In this document: positions 9,262-20,068 of the stretch, in pieces | How the letters are laid out: every line of letters starts with the position of its first letter | Numbering within the stretch: the stretch's first letter is position 1 | Source of the DNA: Stomorhina lunata | Lineage: Eukaryota; Arthropoda; Insecta; Diptera; Rhiniidae | Length of the DNA stretch: 64,000 bases | Assembly (NCBI GenBank): GCA_933228675.1 | Contig: OW121741.1 | Location: 55,033,794-55,097,793, forward strand | Direction of reading: 5' to 3' | Made by a program: the position numbers and the translations under genes | Notes under the pieces: model-generated | Seen by the model: only the letters and a program-made list of their open reading frames with translations | Database searches by the model: none | Told to the model about the DNA's origin: nothing

Positions 9262-12200
9262 GGTTAGGTTAGGTAATAAAGGAGGTGTCAACGACACCTT
9301 CACTCGGAGACCCCAGGGGTCAATTGTGATCCTTTACTAGAGAAGAAGAAAAGAAAGGAAGAAGATAGAAAAGAGTAGAGATAGAAGAAAGTTGTAGAGA
9401 AGACTACCCTATCTAGGCCAGTTGAGACCCGTTATGAACCCTACAATATCAATCAACCTACACTGTTGTAGATCCTGTAGGTCAGCAAGGAATCTGCTGC
9501 CTAAAATATTGAGTCTTAGGTTTTGCAGCCTTGGACAGTGACAGAGAATGTGTTCTACCGACTCGGACGAATCCTCGTCTAGACATAATCTGCAGAGGTC
9601 TGAAATGCTGCTATCCCACCTATGTAGAATCGAGTTTAAGGCCCAATGTCCCGTAAGGAACCCTATACAATTTCTTAAGCTTGACCCTATTTAGACCTAA
9701 TAGAAGCTTAGTACCATTACTGTCCAGTTTAGACCATATAGCTCTAGATGTCCTACACGTACCAATGTTACCCCACAGCCTTGTGGTTTCCTGGCTAATC
9801 CAAGACTTAATGCCTAGATAAAAGTGACAGATAGGCGGAGCCAAATCCGACACTCTTTGGCTTAAGTCTAGGCTTGAGCCGTGTCTGGCAACATCGTCCG
9901 CAACTTCGTTGCCAACGATGTCGCAATGACCCGCACAATCTAATCCTATAGCACGGTGATAGCTCACAAAGAGCTATCCTACATTTCCTGACTAATTTGG
10001 AGGTAACCCTGTAACCTGGCGCGGCCTGGCTATCGACATAAATTGTCACCTCACTGTTAACGGCTATAAGACCCTGAATGAGCTCTGTAGCCTTCCAGAT
10101 GGCAAAAATCTCTGCCTGGAAGACACTGCACTCATCCGCGAGTCTAAAGGATTTCCTAATATTTTGATCCCACAGGAAAACTCCAGAACCAGTCCCGCAA
10201 TCCATTTTAGATCCATCCGTGAAGATCGAAAAGCCTTGAAAAAGTACTGTTTGCCCATTCCAGTCGGATCTTTCGGGGATTACGATCTCTGGTGCTGAGC
10301 TGAACAGTAGCTCCTTGACTAAATAGTCAGATCGTGGTAGACCTGACTCCAAGCCCAAGGAGCCTGTTAAGCTCAGGATACTGGAGTGTCCCACATGCCT
10401 ATACCTAAGCATACCCGATTCGTACAGCCTTACTAGACTTCTCATAGCCATCCCCTTTATGAAGATGTCAAGGGGGTATAATGACAGCATGATGTCTAGG
10501 GCTGCCTGAGGTGTGCTTTTAAGGGCACCGGTTATACCAATACTGGCACAACGTTGTACCTTGTTGAGAGAAGCAAGAAAAAAACCTTTGCTAACTGTTT
10601 CCACCATACTGCAAAACCATATGTTAAAACAGGCCTTACAATTGTTGTGTAAATCCAATACACAACTATCGGTCTTCAGCCCCATTTTTTACCCACGGAA
10701 TTCCTGCAGAAGTAGTATGCGTTTAGATCTTTTTTCATCCTTTCCTGTGTGTTTCTCTTCCAAGATAACTTACTGTCCAAGATAATCCCTAGAAATTTGG
10801 CTTCCTGCGACAGTCTCAACTCTACACCATTCAGCACAGGAAGTTTAAAACTTTCAACCTTATACCTTCTGGTGAAGAGGACTAACTCCGTCTTGTCGGG
10901 GTTAATCCCCAGTCCTTTATTACTGGCCCAGGAGGAAAGTTCTTCCAGACTCGATTGCATAATATCACTTTTTGTATCTGGGAACTTGCCAGATACAAGC
11001 AATACTAAGTCATCGGCGTAGGCTACGATCTTTCTCCCTAGTTGGTCAAGTCTTCTTAGAATGACATTGACGGCCAGTAACCACAGCAGTGGTGATAAAA
11101 CCCCTCCTTGTGGAGTACCCCTAGTTACTTTCCTACGTAAACTACAGTCACCTAGATTTGAGTTGATGATGCTACTGTTAAGCATGTTCACAATCCAATC
11201 TACTAGGAAGCCCTGTATATTTAAGTCCTCCAGTGAACCCCTGATTGCTTCAATAGTAATATTATTGAAGGCACCCTCGATATCGAGGAAAGCGGCCAAA
11301 GTATATTCTCTGAATTTTAGGCCCTTTTCAATAAAACTGACCACATCGTGCAACGCGCTCTCAACAGATTTACCCTTGAGATAAGCATGTTGAGCGTTGC
11401 TAATAATGCGCGTACCTAAAGTGTTCCTAAGAAATAGGTCAATCAGTCGCTCGAGTGTCTTCAAAAGAAAGAACGACAGGCTGATTGGTCTAAAATCTTT
11501 AGGTTTAGAGTGACTAGCCTTCCCTGCTTTAGGAATGAAAATCACTCTTACCTCCCTCCATCCACTAGGAGTAAAGCCCCCATGGAGGCAGCTAGCAAAA
11601 ATACTATGAAGAATCGATAGACAATAGTCAGAAGAATTCTCTAGCATAGCGGGAATAATGCAAAAATGCCATCCGGGCCTGCTGACTTGTACGGTAAGAA
11701 CGTACTTACGGCCCACTTAATTCTTTCTGAAGTGACTATCTCGTCTATCAGTTTATTCGGTATTGAGCCCAATCGCTCCATAGAAGGCTCATGAATAATC
11801 AGATCTGGATTCCGATTGCCGGGGAAGTGAGTGTCAAAAAGTAGTCCGAGTGTCTCAGGGCTAGATTCAGTCCAAGAACCATCAGGTTTTAGGATAAATC
11901 CGGGGACCATTGGGTCCTTGGATAGTAATTTCCTAAATCTCGACAGCTCATTTACAGAATCGATGGTATCACAGTAGGTTAACCATGTTGACCTTTTAGC
12001 TTTTTTGAGATCGCTCTTATACTTGTTGAAACTCACTCTATAATAAGTCCAATCCTCATCACTGCGAGTAAGTTTGGCCTTATTAAACAGTCTTCTAACA
12101 CATGTCCTAAGGCTCTTTAGTTCCTTCGTCCACCAGTTAGGCAGCTATGTTCATAGCTAGTTATATAACTTTCAGTGAGCATTGTCACCACAGTGTTCGT

Positions 12201-13091
12201 TTCCTCCTCAGAATAGATTCTAAGTGGAATATTACGCACCATGGTGTCCGAAGAACTCCTAAATGACTCCCAGTCTATTTTTCGGGGATTCCTGTAGGGA
12301 CTCGGTTTGACTCTCTTAAAATTGACAGAGAAGGAGATCAAGCAGTGGTCAGAGAAGGAACATTCGCTTGATACCTTCCAGTTTTCAATAAGATTGTCCT
12401 TCGCGTTTGTCAGTGTGATGTCTAATGCCTCCTCCCTATCTTTTGTCCTGAAAGTGGGCGCGTTGCCCCTATTGCAGATCCTAAGATGGTTATTAGTAAT
12501 GAAATCAAAGACTGACTCACCGCGCTCGTTAATGTTGCTACTACCCCATTGGTAGTGATGGGCATTGGCGTCACAGCCCATGATGAAGGTGTTGTTTTTA
12601 ATGGACTCTACCAACCGCCTCACATCGCTACTCGGAGGGTCCTCTGCCTCATACGGGAAGTAGGCTGAAGCCACAGTGTGGACATTCTTGCATGCGACTT
12701 CACTCGCGACAACGGTAAGATCCCCACCACTGTAAGAATTAAGTAAACGTAAGTTTAATGTATTCCTAGCTAAGATACAGGTTCTCACCTTGTCGCCCGT
12801 GCTCGAGACAAATAAGGTGTAGCCTGCGACCTTGAGTCCTTGAACTCTGTTCTCTCGAATCCAGGGTTCCTGGATCAAGGCCACATCTACACCGGAGTCG
12901 ACAAGTAGCCTTGTCATTTCGGCCAACCAGATGTGAGGAAATTATTCTGGTTCTGGAGGACTGCCAGTATGGTTTCCACCTTCCTTACCGGAAGTGGGAA
13001 CAACCAGTCACGACCTGCCGAACCGGGAGCCAAAATCACGTCAAGTTTAGCGGACGGACAGAGATCGGCACAGCCGTTAACCACGGTTTTT
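9262..13091 (-). mobile_element. LOA-like non-LTR retrotransposon, copy C
   Basis: The 3' tail (TTAGG units on the + strand) starts at 9262. The 5' end is at 13091. An 11-bp direct repeat ACGAACGGGTA flanks it (9251-9261 and 13092-13102), which fixes both ends and the minus orientation. It keeps all of ORF2 and only a short stretch of ORF1 (about 12990-13091), so it is 5'-truncated within ORF1. It is closer to copy B than to copy A over the shared part. It is the reference for the pieces that copies A and B have lost. Confidence 0.87.
9409..12990 (-). pseudogene. ORF2 of copy C: endonuclease, RT, RNase H, zinc knuckle
   Basis: The endonuclease (12926-12117) shows LIQEPW, GCDANAHH and SDH, so its catalytic set is present. 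The ATG at 12926 is probably not the original start, because VLQ and LTS just upstream in another frame match the usual N-terminus, with a frameshift near 12950. Other damage: loss of ~24 bp near 12135, an 8-bp insertion near 11655 inside AGPDG, a TGA at ~10676 (a Leu codon in copy A), an indel near 10610, and small in-frame losses near 10015 and 9935 in the RNase H. RT motifs FLDIEGAF, GTPQGG and YADD (~11012) are intact. The knuckle lies at ~9540-9600. Not functional. Confidence 0.87.
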
Positions 13092-13102
13092 ACGAACGGG
13101 TA

Positions 13103-13845
13103 AGCAGAGCGTAATGTCCAGACGGTAAAAGCGCGTTAAAAGTCAATGAACAGGAAAACAACGAATTCTTATCACCACCCGTGACAGTGTACACGGATGA
13201 TAACACTCCAACTACGTCAACAACAACGCCGTTAGGATAGGATTATTTAAGGATAATTAACTACAACAGGGGTGGGTCAGCTGGAACGAGGGGTGCGACG
13301 CTCAGTGAGAATGCGTAGACCCATGGTCCTATTCTCTCGTAGATGGAAAGTGTTACGTATGTAGAATTCGGTATTGACAACACTATAATTTTAATCCTGA
13401 TGGCAAACTTTTGTAATGAGTAAACATTCTTTTGTAATAAAAAAACTTATTTTAATAAATTAATAAATCCGAATATACAAAAGCAATAATATGCATTAAC
13501 AGTTTTGATAAATTAAACATACAGTTTGTCAAGTAATTGTTTGCATTCAAAAACATATTGAAAGTGCAATTTAAATTTAGAAAATTAAACATCCAATCGT
13601 TTAAATTTGTTTCTTTTGTTTAACACATACTGTTAATGTAACTGTTTACTACAAAAAGTCGTAAAAAAAATTTAAATAAATACATTCATTGCAACAACAA
13701 CAATAAAAAAAGAAATATACACAATTTAAAAGGCGTTCTTATTTACCGTTATATATTTGATTTTATAATATTTTTTGAGTGTTATCCAATGAAATTAAAG
13801 TTATAAAAAGTATTGTAAAAAAAATTTGTCCTAAACTTAAAAAAA
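13103..13845. other. No gene seen; possible 5' part of the relic at 8533-9250
   Basis: 13103-13370 is clearly more GC-rich than its surroundings and joins the left flank of copy C once copy C is removed, so it may be 5' UTR or ORF1 leader of the older relic on the minus strand. 13371-13845 is plain AT-rich sequence without a supported feature. Confidence 0.35.
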
Positions 13846-14285
13846 TGCCTGGAAAATTAATTTCGAAAGGCGTTATAGAATTAGCGTATTCCCATCAGTA
13901 TAAGGGCAAATCCACCAGGGAAATCGCTTAAATGTTCTCCCGTATGGATAGGACGCCAGACCCCGTACTGAAAATTAAGGAATATTGGAATTGAAAGGGT
14001 TATCTTGCAGCCCAAAATAATATACAATATGAATTAAAAGTAAAACTATTAAAACCGCCTGGAAAATGTAGCACTTCAGCACTAGAGGCTTACCTCCTAA
14101 GTGAAAAATGATCATGGACTATGTGTATCCCAAGAAGTAATCCGAAATATACCGGTAAACCTGAAATATTCATCTACAGTGGCTAGGAAAAGTATACTGC
14201 TATCAACGCAAAATATTAAAAATTTCTTCAAGTTTGCTACGGGGCACTTAACTCGGCTTCCAAACTTTTGGGGATCCATCATAAT
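13846..14285 (+). pseudogene. Tc1-like transposase relic
   Basis: From the ATG at 13846 the frame starts MPGKLISKGVIELAYSH and contains GKSTREIA. This is the helix-turn-helix start of Tc1-type transposases. Further on, in other frames, appear STSALEAYLLSE and TVARKSILLST, then a stretch ending LTRLPNFWGSI. These follow the order of the inter-domain and pre-catalytic segment of Tc1 transposases ('ARKKPLL', 'W..W..V'). Stops occur at 13930 and later, and frames change twice. The catalytic DDE region is not seen; the CR1-like element at 14290 begins where it should lie. The assignment rests on motif order only. Confidence 0.45.
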
Positions 14286-14289
14286 AATA

Positions 14290-15925
14290 GAACATCATTT
14301 TTTTATTTATTTATTTATTTCAATAAAAAGATGCCGCAAGCCCATAGGGCCTATTTGGCTAGACTACCAATACAAAAACATGACTTTTAGTAATTATAAA
14401 AAAGAAAATTAATACTAATGTTTGCATACACTTATAATGGACTAAATGAAAAATTAGGAAAAAAAATTGTCAAGAACAGCTGTTAAAAAAGGAAATGTAT
14501 AGGATTAATCAAACAAAACAAAACTATTATTAATAGCTTCTTCGAGGTTTGTTAAAAATATGTGTTGAAATGTCGACATCGTATTAGAAAATCTCCTCTC
14601 CTGATACGGTATTATGTAATTCTATAAACGGGCAATATAAACCCTAAATGAATGGTCCATTACTGAAAGAAAGAGTGTGTTCTATTAGATATTGAAAAAT
14701 TGAATCTATTTATTAAGTAACTTTGTGTACCATATTTAAAAGTTTTGTAAAAGAAAATAATTTGCCTCAGTCGAACGTACTGAAAAAAAACACATCCCAA
14801 GAGCTCCTCATAAAAGTGCGAGACATGGTCGGTAATATGAAGTCCATAAATAAAACGTATAACTCTATTAAAACCCACCTTCAACTTCTTCATATTCATG
14901 AGTGTTGGGTTCGGAACTCTTGGAATCAGATGACTTTTCTGGCCAGTCAAAAGTACTAGAGTTACTATTACATTTATTTATTCAATTGAATTTAAACAAC
15001 TAACAGCCAATGTTGTAAACAAATTTAAAGTTAATAAAAATACACTTAGAAAAATAATACCTATTTAAGTTTAATTTACATCAATGAGAGAAGTACCTGA
15101 GTAAATCTCAATACCATAAATTAGTAAAGGCAGGCATAAAGATATGGCAATACGACGACTTATAGATAGAGGCAGATAAAAAGCAATACTATACAATTTA
15201 CGCACCGTCCAAGAGATACGTGGTATAACAGAATTAATCTGCAGGTCAAAAGATAACTTATTATATAAAATAATACCAAGAGCCTTATAATGGGGAACAA
15301 CTTCTAACAATACGCCATCAAGTAAAATGTTTAAATTAATATCATGTTTCGAAAATACCATTGGCTTGCATTTCGAAGGATTTAATTTTAGACAATTACG
15401 AGATGACCAATCAACTAATTTCTGGAGTTCATAATTGATATGTCTTTCCATAGTTGCCAAGGTCAATAAATCAAAGCTCACAAGTAGTTGTATGTCATCT
15501 GCGTAAGTGTAACTTCTAAACACATTCAATTCATTAATCAAATCATTCACATACAAGAGGAATAATAATGGTCCTAAAATAGAGCCTTGCGGTACTCCAC
15601 GATTTAATAAAATTGTACCAGTGGTCCATTGCTTAACTTGTACATACTGAGTACGTCCAGATAAAAATGAGTAAATAAGTTTACAAGCACCTGAGTTAAA
15701 TCGAAATGTATTAGAAAGCTTATCAACCAATAAAGAATGACTTATGAAATCAAACGCTTTACAATAATCAAGAAAAATTAATACACTAATCTTGCCCTTA
15801 TCCATATTTTCTCTAACAGATTCAGTAATATCTAATAAAACCCCAGTAGTACTATATCCTTTTCTAAATCCTGATTGATATGGGCTAATACTATTATAAC
15901 AATTTCTTGATAAAATGTATGTATC
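14290..15925 (-). mobile_element. CR1-like (CR1/L2/Jockey group) non-LTR element, 5'-truncated
   Basis: Reading right to left: RT from ~15910 to ~14660, then a 3' UTR, then an A-rich tail of AAAT units (14300-14320). The 3' UTR contains a conserved-looking block (14330-14365) resembling 3' ends of insect CR1/Jockey elements. The 5' side is cut within the RT. I see no clear target-site duplication. Confidence 0.65.
14660..15910 (-). pseudogene. Reverse transcriptase of the CR1-like element
   Basis: The frame is open upstream of the Met at 15805 and begins near SPYQSGFRKGYSTT (~15890), the usual 'QFGFRKGHST' block. Then follow FLDYCKAFDFISH, FLSGRTQYV, GVPQGSILGPLLFLLYVND and TYADDIQLL (catalytic YADD ~15505). 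After LGIILYNKLSF the frame ends at 15071. The C-terminal segment RVIRFIYGL, which fits the CR1-type RT tail, resumes in another frame at ~14880-14660. The endonuclease and ORF1 are absent. The phrase GVPQGSILGPLLFLLY is typical of the CR1/L2 group rather than of dipteran Jockey proper. The frame break and truncation make it a pseudogene. Confidence 0.75.
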
Positions 15926-16578
15926 AAATTACATTTGACAAAATTAAATTATTTAGTACTTACAAATCTTAAAGTGATAAATCATGTCTTAATTAACCAA
16001 TTTTTTTCAATTTTTTGCTGCATACCCTTAGGAATTTTGTCAAGAATTTTCGGGAGAAAATTGCAAGAACTCCACCTTGGACATTTGATTTGTATGGCAA
16101 TGAAAGCTGTTTTAGTTCTGTTTAAGATTCTTTCATTATTGGTTGAAATTTTCCCCACACAAATGGGTCCATGGCTCTTTGCGATTATGGCGCAGAGATT
16201 CCCATCAGTCGAAAATAAATTGAAGGATATGCCTTTCCAAAAATAATTTATGGTAATTAATGCATTTGCCGTTCGGAGCCGGCGTTAAAACGTAGGTCCC
16301 TTTCAATGAGTCTAAAAATAGAAACGGATGCAGCTCATTGTCTGAGAGAAGTACCCCTTGTTCCAATTGGAATGTTGTCGGGGAATTATATATATAATTA
16401 GAGGGTTGAGTATTCGAAAAAAATGGATTAAATTAGTTGTCAAGAAACATACACAATTAACAATACTCTTTCGAATATCATTGGGTATATACGATTCGGC
16501 ATGTATGTATATATAGCACTCATTTCTTGTTGTAACTCTTTTTTTTCATTTAATTTTTGTCAAAAGTAATTTCATCTT
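15926..16578. other. No gene seen
   Basis: AT-rich sequence with short open frames on both strands that show no recognisable domain. A loose inverted pair (gtattcgaaa at ~16411, tttcgaatat at ~16470) is present but short. Confidence 0.3.
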
Positions 16579-16997
16579 CTACAAACCTTTGTCATATTCT
16601 TCTAATATTAGGTGCAGATGTCCAAGCTTCAAATATGTATACTCATTATTTTTTAAATCAGGGATTAACTGCTCTCTTTTGTATGGTTTCATTTGCAAAT
16701 CGAAAACTGAAAAGTGTTTCATTGTAAAATTTGTCGTAACTTTTGAATTTGTAATTGAACTGTTCTCCTTTTCTATTAATGCAACAATGTTTTGAAGTAT
16801 TTGTATTCCCCGTCGAATTAAATCACGTAGTTTGAAATTTGAGTCCTTATTCCAATTAATAAATCCGAACTGAGAACTTTTAATGATTAAGAATTATTAT
16901 TTGCAAAACTAGAAACGAATTATATAAATTACCTATCCAGGTCCGATATTATTTGAACATCTTCGATGGATAATTCAAATTCGTTTAAAAATTCCAT
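16579..16997 (-). CDS. Hypothetical 120-aa protein, two exons, possible host gene
   Basis: The ATG at 16997-16995 starts exon 1 (16997-16933). A 56-bp intron (16932-16877) has a GT donor (g|gtaattt) and an AG acceptor (aaaag|ttc). Exon 2 (16876-16579) ends in TAG. The two exons total 363 nt, exactly 121 codons with the stop, and no other stop interrupts them. The product starts MEFLNEFELSIEDVQII and has probable amphipathic helices (KLRDLIRRGIQILQNIVALI and, near the C-terminus, YLKLGHLHLILEEYDK). It has no signal peptide or membrane segment. I do not recognise the family. The helix content would suit a small complex subunit, but that is a guess. An undisrupted spliced frame among so much decayed sequence is unusual. 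Chance cannot be excluded for 120 codons. Confidence 0.45.
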
Positions 16998-17112
16998 ATT
17001 ATACTTTTGTTTGTTTACTTTAAAATATGCAATACAATATAACTCTAAAATATTATCAAATATTTTAAAAGTCGACTTCAAATTATGGACGGCGGCCGAT
17101 CATAATTAAGGT

Positions 17113-17256
17113 TCAATTAGTCGAATTTGACGTGATGTTTTCTAACCGGAATGTCGCAGCAGATTTTTTAAGTTGTTCTGTAAGTGCACTAAAGTCAAAC
17201 TTTACGTTAAACGGTAAGGCAGCCTCGCGTAAATGTTGATTAACTGTGATGGTCAT
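17113..17256 (-). CDS. Small ORF (47 aa) upstream of the two-exon gene
   Basis: The ATG at 17256-17254 opens MTITVNQHLREAALPF and runs to TGA at 17113. It lies ~115 bp upstream of the two-exon frame on the same strand and follows directly after a repeat end (gaagggtataaaa). It could be an upstream ORF, a lost first exon, or chance. No domain is recognised. Confidence 0.25.
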   Translation of the reverse strand: MTITVNQHLREAALPFNVKFDFSALTEQLKKSAATFRLENITSNSTN

Positions 17257-17647
17257 TTTTATACCCTTCACCATAGTACAACTACACTAACCTACAAGAA
17301 TATGACCAGTCATTTGACCGATCAACTGACTGGTACTGTTGACTGATATATCAGTCAGCAGTTTCTATCATTTTATTAAGGCAAATATGAAAAAGCTCCC
17401 CGAAACTTTTGTATACATGTGATTTTGCATCTCTTTCTTACACACGTATTATTCTGCCTCAAGATATGTATATCCGAATCGCTCACTTTAATAGTTTTTA
17501 CCTATCAACGGTGATATGTATATCGGTCCCGGGTGAATAGTCAGTATTGATGTATATATCGGTCACAGGTGATTTTTTTAGTAAAAAAAATATTATTAAA
17601 CAATTTAAATTGCATAAAAATTTATTTAACAATATATTCACATAAAA
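17257..17647. other. AT-rich spacer with a repeat end and a short duplication
   Basis: A 'tataccctt' type repeat end lies at 17262-17275. Around 17505-17570 the phrase 'gatatgtatatcggtc...ggtga' occurs twice. No gene is seen. Confidence 0.3.
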
Positions 17648-18640
17648 TTAATTGAATGTGTTTGTATTAAGTAAAGCACTTGGAGATTGCAGAATGTGCT
17701 GTTTTTGATTATAATTTTGCATTAATGCTGGCATAGAAGGTACCAGTTCTGGACTGGGTATCATTGAGGATTGGGTTTGAGGCACTTGACCAGGACCGGC
17801 CGGTTGATTACTTTGCTGTAATTGTTGCTGTTGTTGAGCATTAAAAGCACCAACTGGCATGCAGGGAGGCATATTGAGCATTTGATTCAAAGTACCTTGA
17901 ATTTTTAAAAGAAAATTATTTTTATCAATGTTTGAAAGTTAAATTTGTATTTAATACCTTGAGGTCCTGTTGCACTGGGCATATCTTGAGGACCATGTCC
18001 TTGTGGCTCATTTCCTACATTATTTGGATGCATTTGCTCTCCTACCAAAACATTACCAACTTAGATCTGTTGCATATTGAGTCCTTCCACATTTATAGCA
18101 CCCACAGGACCACCCTGATTCATGCGAGCATTCATCATTTCATTTAGTTGAGGATGCTACATACCTATTTATTGTATTTGCTGTTGCTGCATTTGATTAG
18201 GTACTTGCTTGACATTCAGGCCCACCAGTAGCATTCATTTGTAAACCTCCAGGACTAGTCATTTGGGGCATCATTTGTTGTTGTATTGGTCCGCTGCCTA
18301 CAATATTACCCTGATGTTGACCATAGCCTTCAGCACCCATAGCTATTTGTGGTCTTATGCCCTGCATTTTTTGCATTTGCTGTTGCCCAGGGTTTGTTGA
18401 TTCAAAGTTTGCAAAAGATTTGAGGCGGGTGCAATTGCCCTGGCTGGCTAAATTTTGCAAAGCATTTAGAGAATCCTGAATCATGTTTTGTTTGCTCAAC
18501 TCAGCATTTGGTGGAGAAGCTTGTTTTGGGTCTTCCTTTATAATAAAACAAACATGGGATATTAAAAATTAAACATTAATCATTCCGGGAAACTTACTCC
18601 GAATATATGATTTTCCATTGCCTGGCTTTTTATTGTCATA
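17648..18640 (-). pseudogene. MED15-like (Mediator subunit 15) unprocessed pseudogene fragment
   Basis: Three exon-like pieces remain. The first ends in AMENHIFG (~18634-18597), matching the start of the KIX region. A short intron with GT...AG follows. The second begins EDPKQASPPNAEL and contains DSLNALQNLASQG, a signature that follows the KIX domain in MED15, then Gln/Met/Gly-rich sequence. It ends at 17958 before a 62-bp GT...AG intron. The third (17895-17648) has NQMLNMPPCMPV, QVPQTQSSMIPSPELVP and QSPSALLNT, the conserved middle of MED15. The second piece has a frameshift near 18215 and in-frame stops near 18168, 18158 and 18062. The rest of the KIX domain is absent because only an intron separates MENHIFG from EDPKQ. 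Kept introns show a DNA-level duplicate. MED15 itself links activators to the Mediator complex in the nucleus. Confidence 0.72.
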
Positions 18641-19208
18641 AAAAATTGTAAAAAATACAATTATTGACAAAATTATAATTTGAAGAACCTTTCTGGACGC
18701 TTTTCACAAAATTTTAATTTTTCATTTTTCAAATCATAGTTTTACAATGTATGCAATAATGAAACAACTGCAATTATTAATGTTGTTTCACTCTTACATA
18801 CACAAATTTTGTGTCAATGTGTTGATATTTTTTATCTCTGTGTTAGTTTCAGTCATTTTCTGATCATATTTGACTCTTTTTCGACTGCCGCGGACGATTA
18901 AAACAATCGAATATGCTATCATTTTCGATTCGAAAAAGACTGTGCCTTCGGGAGAAAATGGTACCCTAGCCGTGACTCCTTTGAGAGAATCTTTTATGAG
19001 CACCTTTATGAATCTTATGAGCCATTTTCGAGTAATTTTTGACTCAATTTTGATTATTTTTTCAGTTGATTCAAAAAAAAAAAAAGTAATATTGCGTTTA
19101 CAATTGTACATACGTAGAGTGTGTTTATACGAATTGAGTTACCTTAGAGAGAAAAAGAGAGTAGAGAGATGAAGTGTAGTGTAGTCTATTTTTAATTATT
19201 TTTTATCG
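18641..19208. other. No gene seen
   Basis: AT-rich. Open frames exist on both strands around 18800-19170 but they mirror each other, have low complexity and show no domain. Confidence 0.3.
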
Positions 19209-19294
19209 ACGGCCGTGAACTGGGATCGAACTCAGGCTAATAATGATATCCTATGTTTAGTAGTCGGCGTGCTAACTCACTTAGCTGCAGCACC
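19209..19294 (-). ncRNA. tRNA-like sequence, probable SINE head or decayed tRNA
   Basis: On the minus strand a box-A-like segment (taagtgagttagcacg, ~19283-19268) is followed 36-40 bp later by a box-B-like segment (gagttcgatccc, 19233-19222), at about tRNA spacing. The 3' side of the T arm and an acceptor stem do not pair well and the anticodon stem is imperfect, so it is not a working tRNA. The arrangement fits the Pol III promoter of a tRNA-derived SINE. Confidence 0.4.
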
Positions 19295-20068
19295 CATTAT
19301 GTATGCGCGTTAAAAAGTATTTCAAAACCAACACCATAGGAGTAACCTTTTTATCATCTAACTGTGCAAAATCTGTTTGAAAAATAGCATGAAAAACTAT
19401 CGAATTTCAATCCCTTAAATGGTTGTTTTTTAATGAATATGCTTTTTGTTATTGTATTTTGAAATAGTAAGTTTTAAAGCATAATCATTTTTTGGTCTTC
19501 CAAACTGGTTAAAAAGACTCATTTGGGTGATTTGTCAAAAAATAAACTGGGTGATTTCTTGTAGGGTAGGTAAAATCAATGTAGATTATAATGAAGGTAA
19601 TTTCACTTCAGGTTACTAAATTTAATTTCACTTTCTGACAATTTTAAGGGTTCTGGCATTTCAACAGAAATAAAGCTACCGTATTATTTTGAATTTTCCC
19701 TTTTTTTCTGTCGGTGCGCCCACAATATGAGTTATGTGTAAAATTTTAAATACATTTTATTCCATGTGTATCTTCTTATCTAATAGTTTAACATTATTTT
19801 GCTTGTTCTTAGAGAAATAATATAGAATATTTAGTATATAATATATTGTAGTCCCAGGGACCATTTGAAGTTTCATAAATTTATTTTAAAATTTTGAAAA
19901 TAGAAATATAATTTTGCAAATCAACTACAAGAGTAGAAATTACGGGTATAAGTGCATTGTCATTGGGTGTTATTGGTGTAGGTTCTTGCAACGTAGAAAT
20001 TACTGAATTTTTGATGCAAGCTATTATGTTCCTAACTTAAACAGACTTGAAGGACACTTTTACTTTAT
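19295..20068. other. No gene seen
   Basis: AT-rich sequence without a supported feature. Confidence 0.3.

Noticed and set aside
7118..11384. Plus-strand frames of 107 codons that recur in copies A, B and C
   Set aside because: They are antisense shadows of the conserved RT core.
19209..19294. A functional tRNA gene
   Set aside because: The acceptor stem does not close and the anticodon stem is imperfect; only the promoter-like boxes look right.
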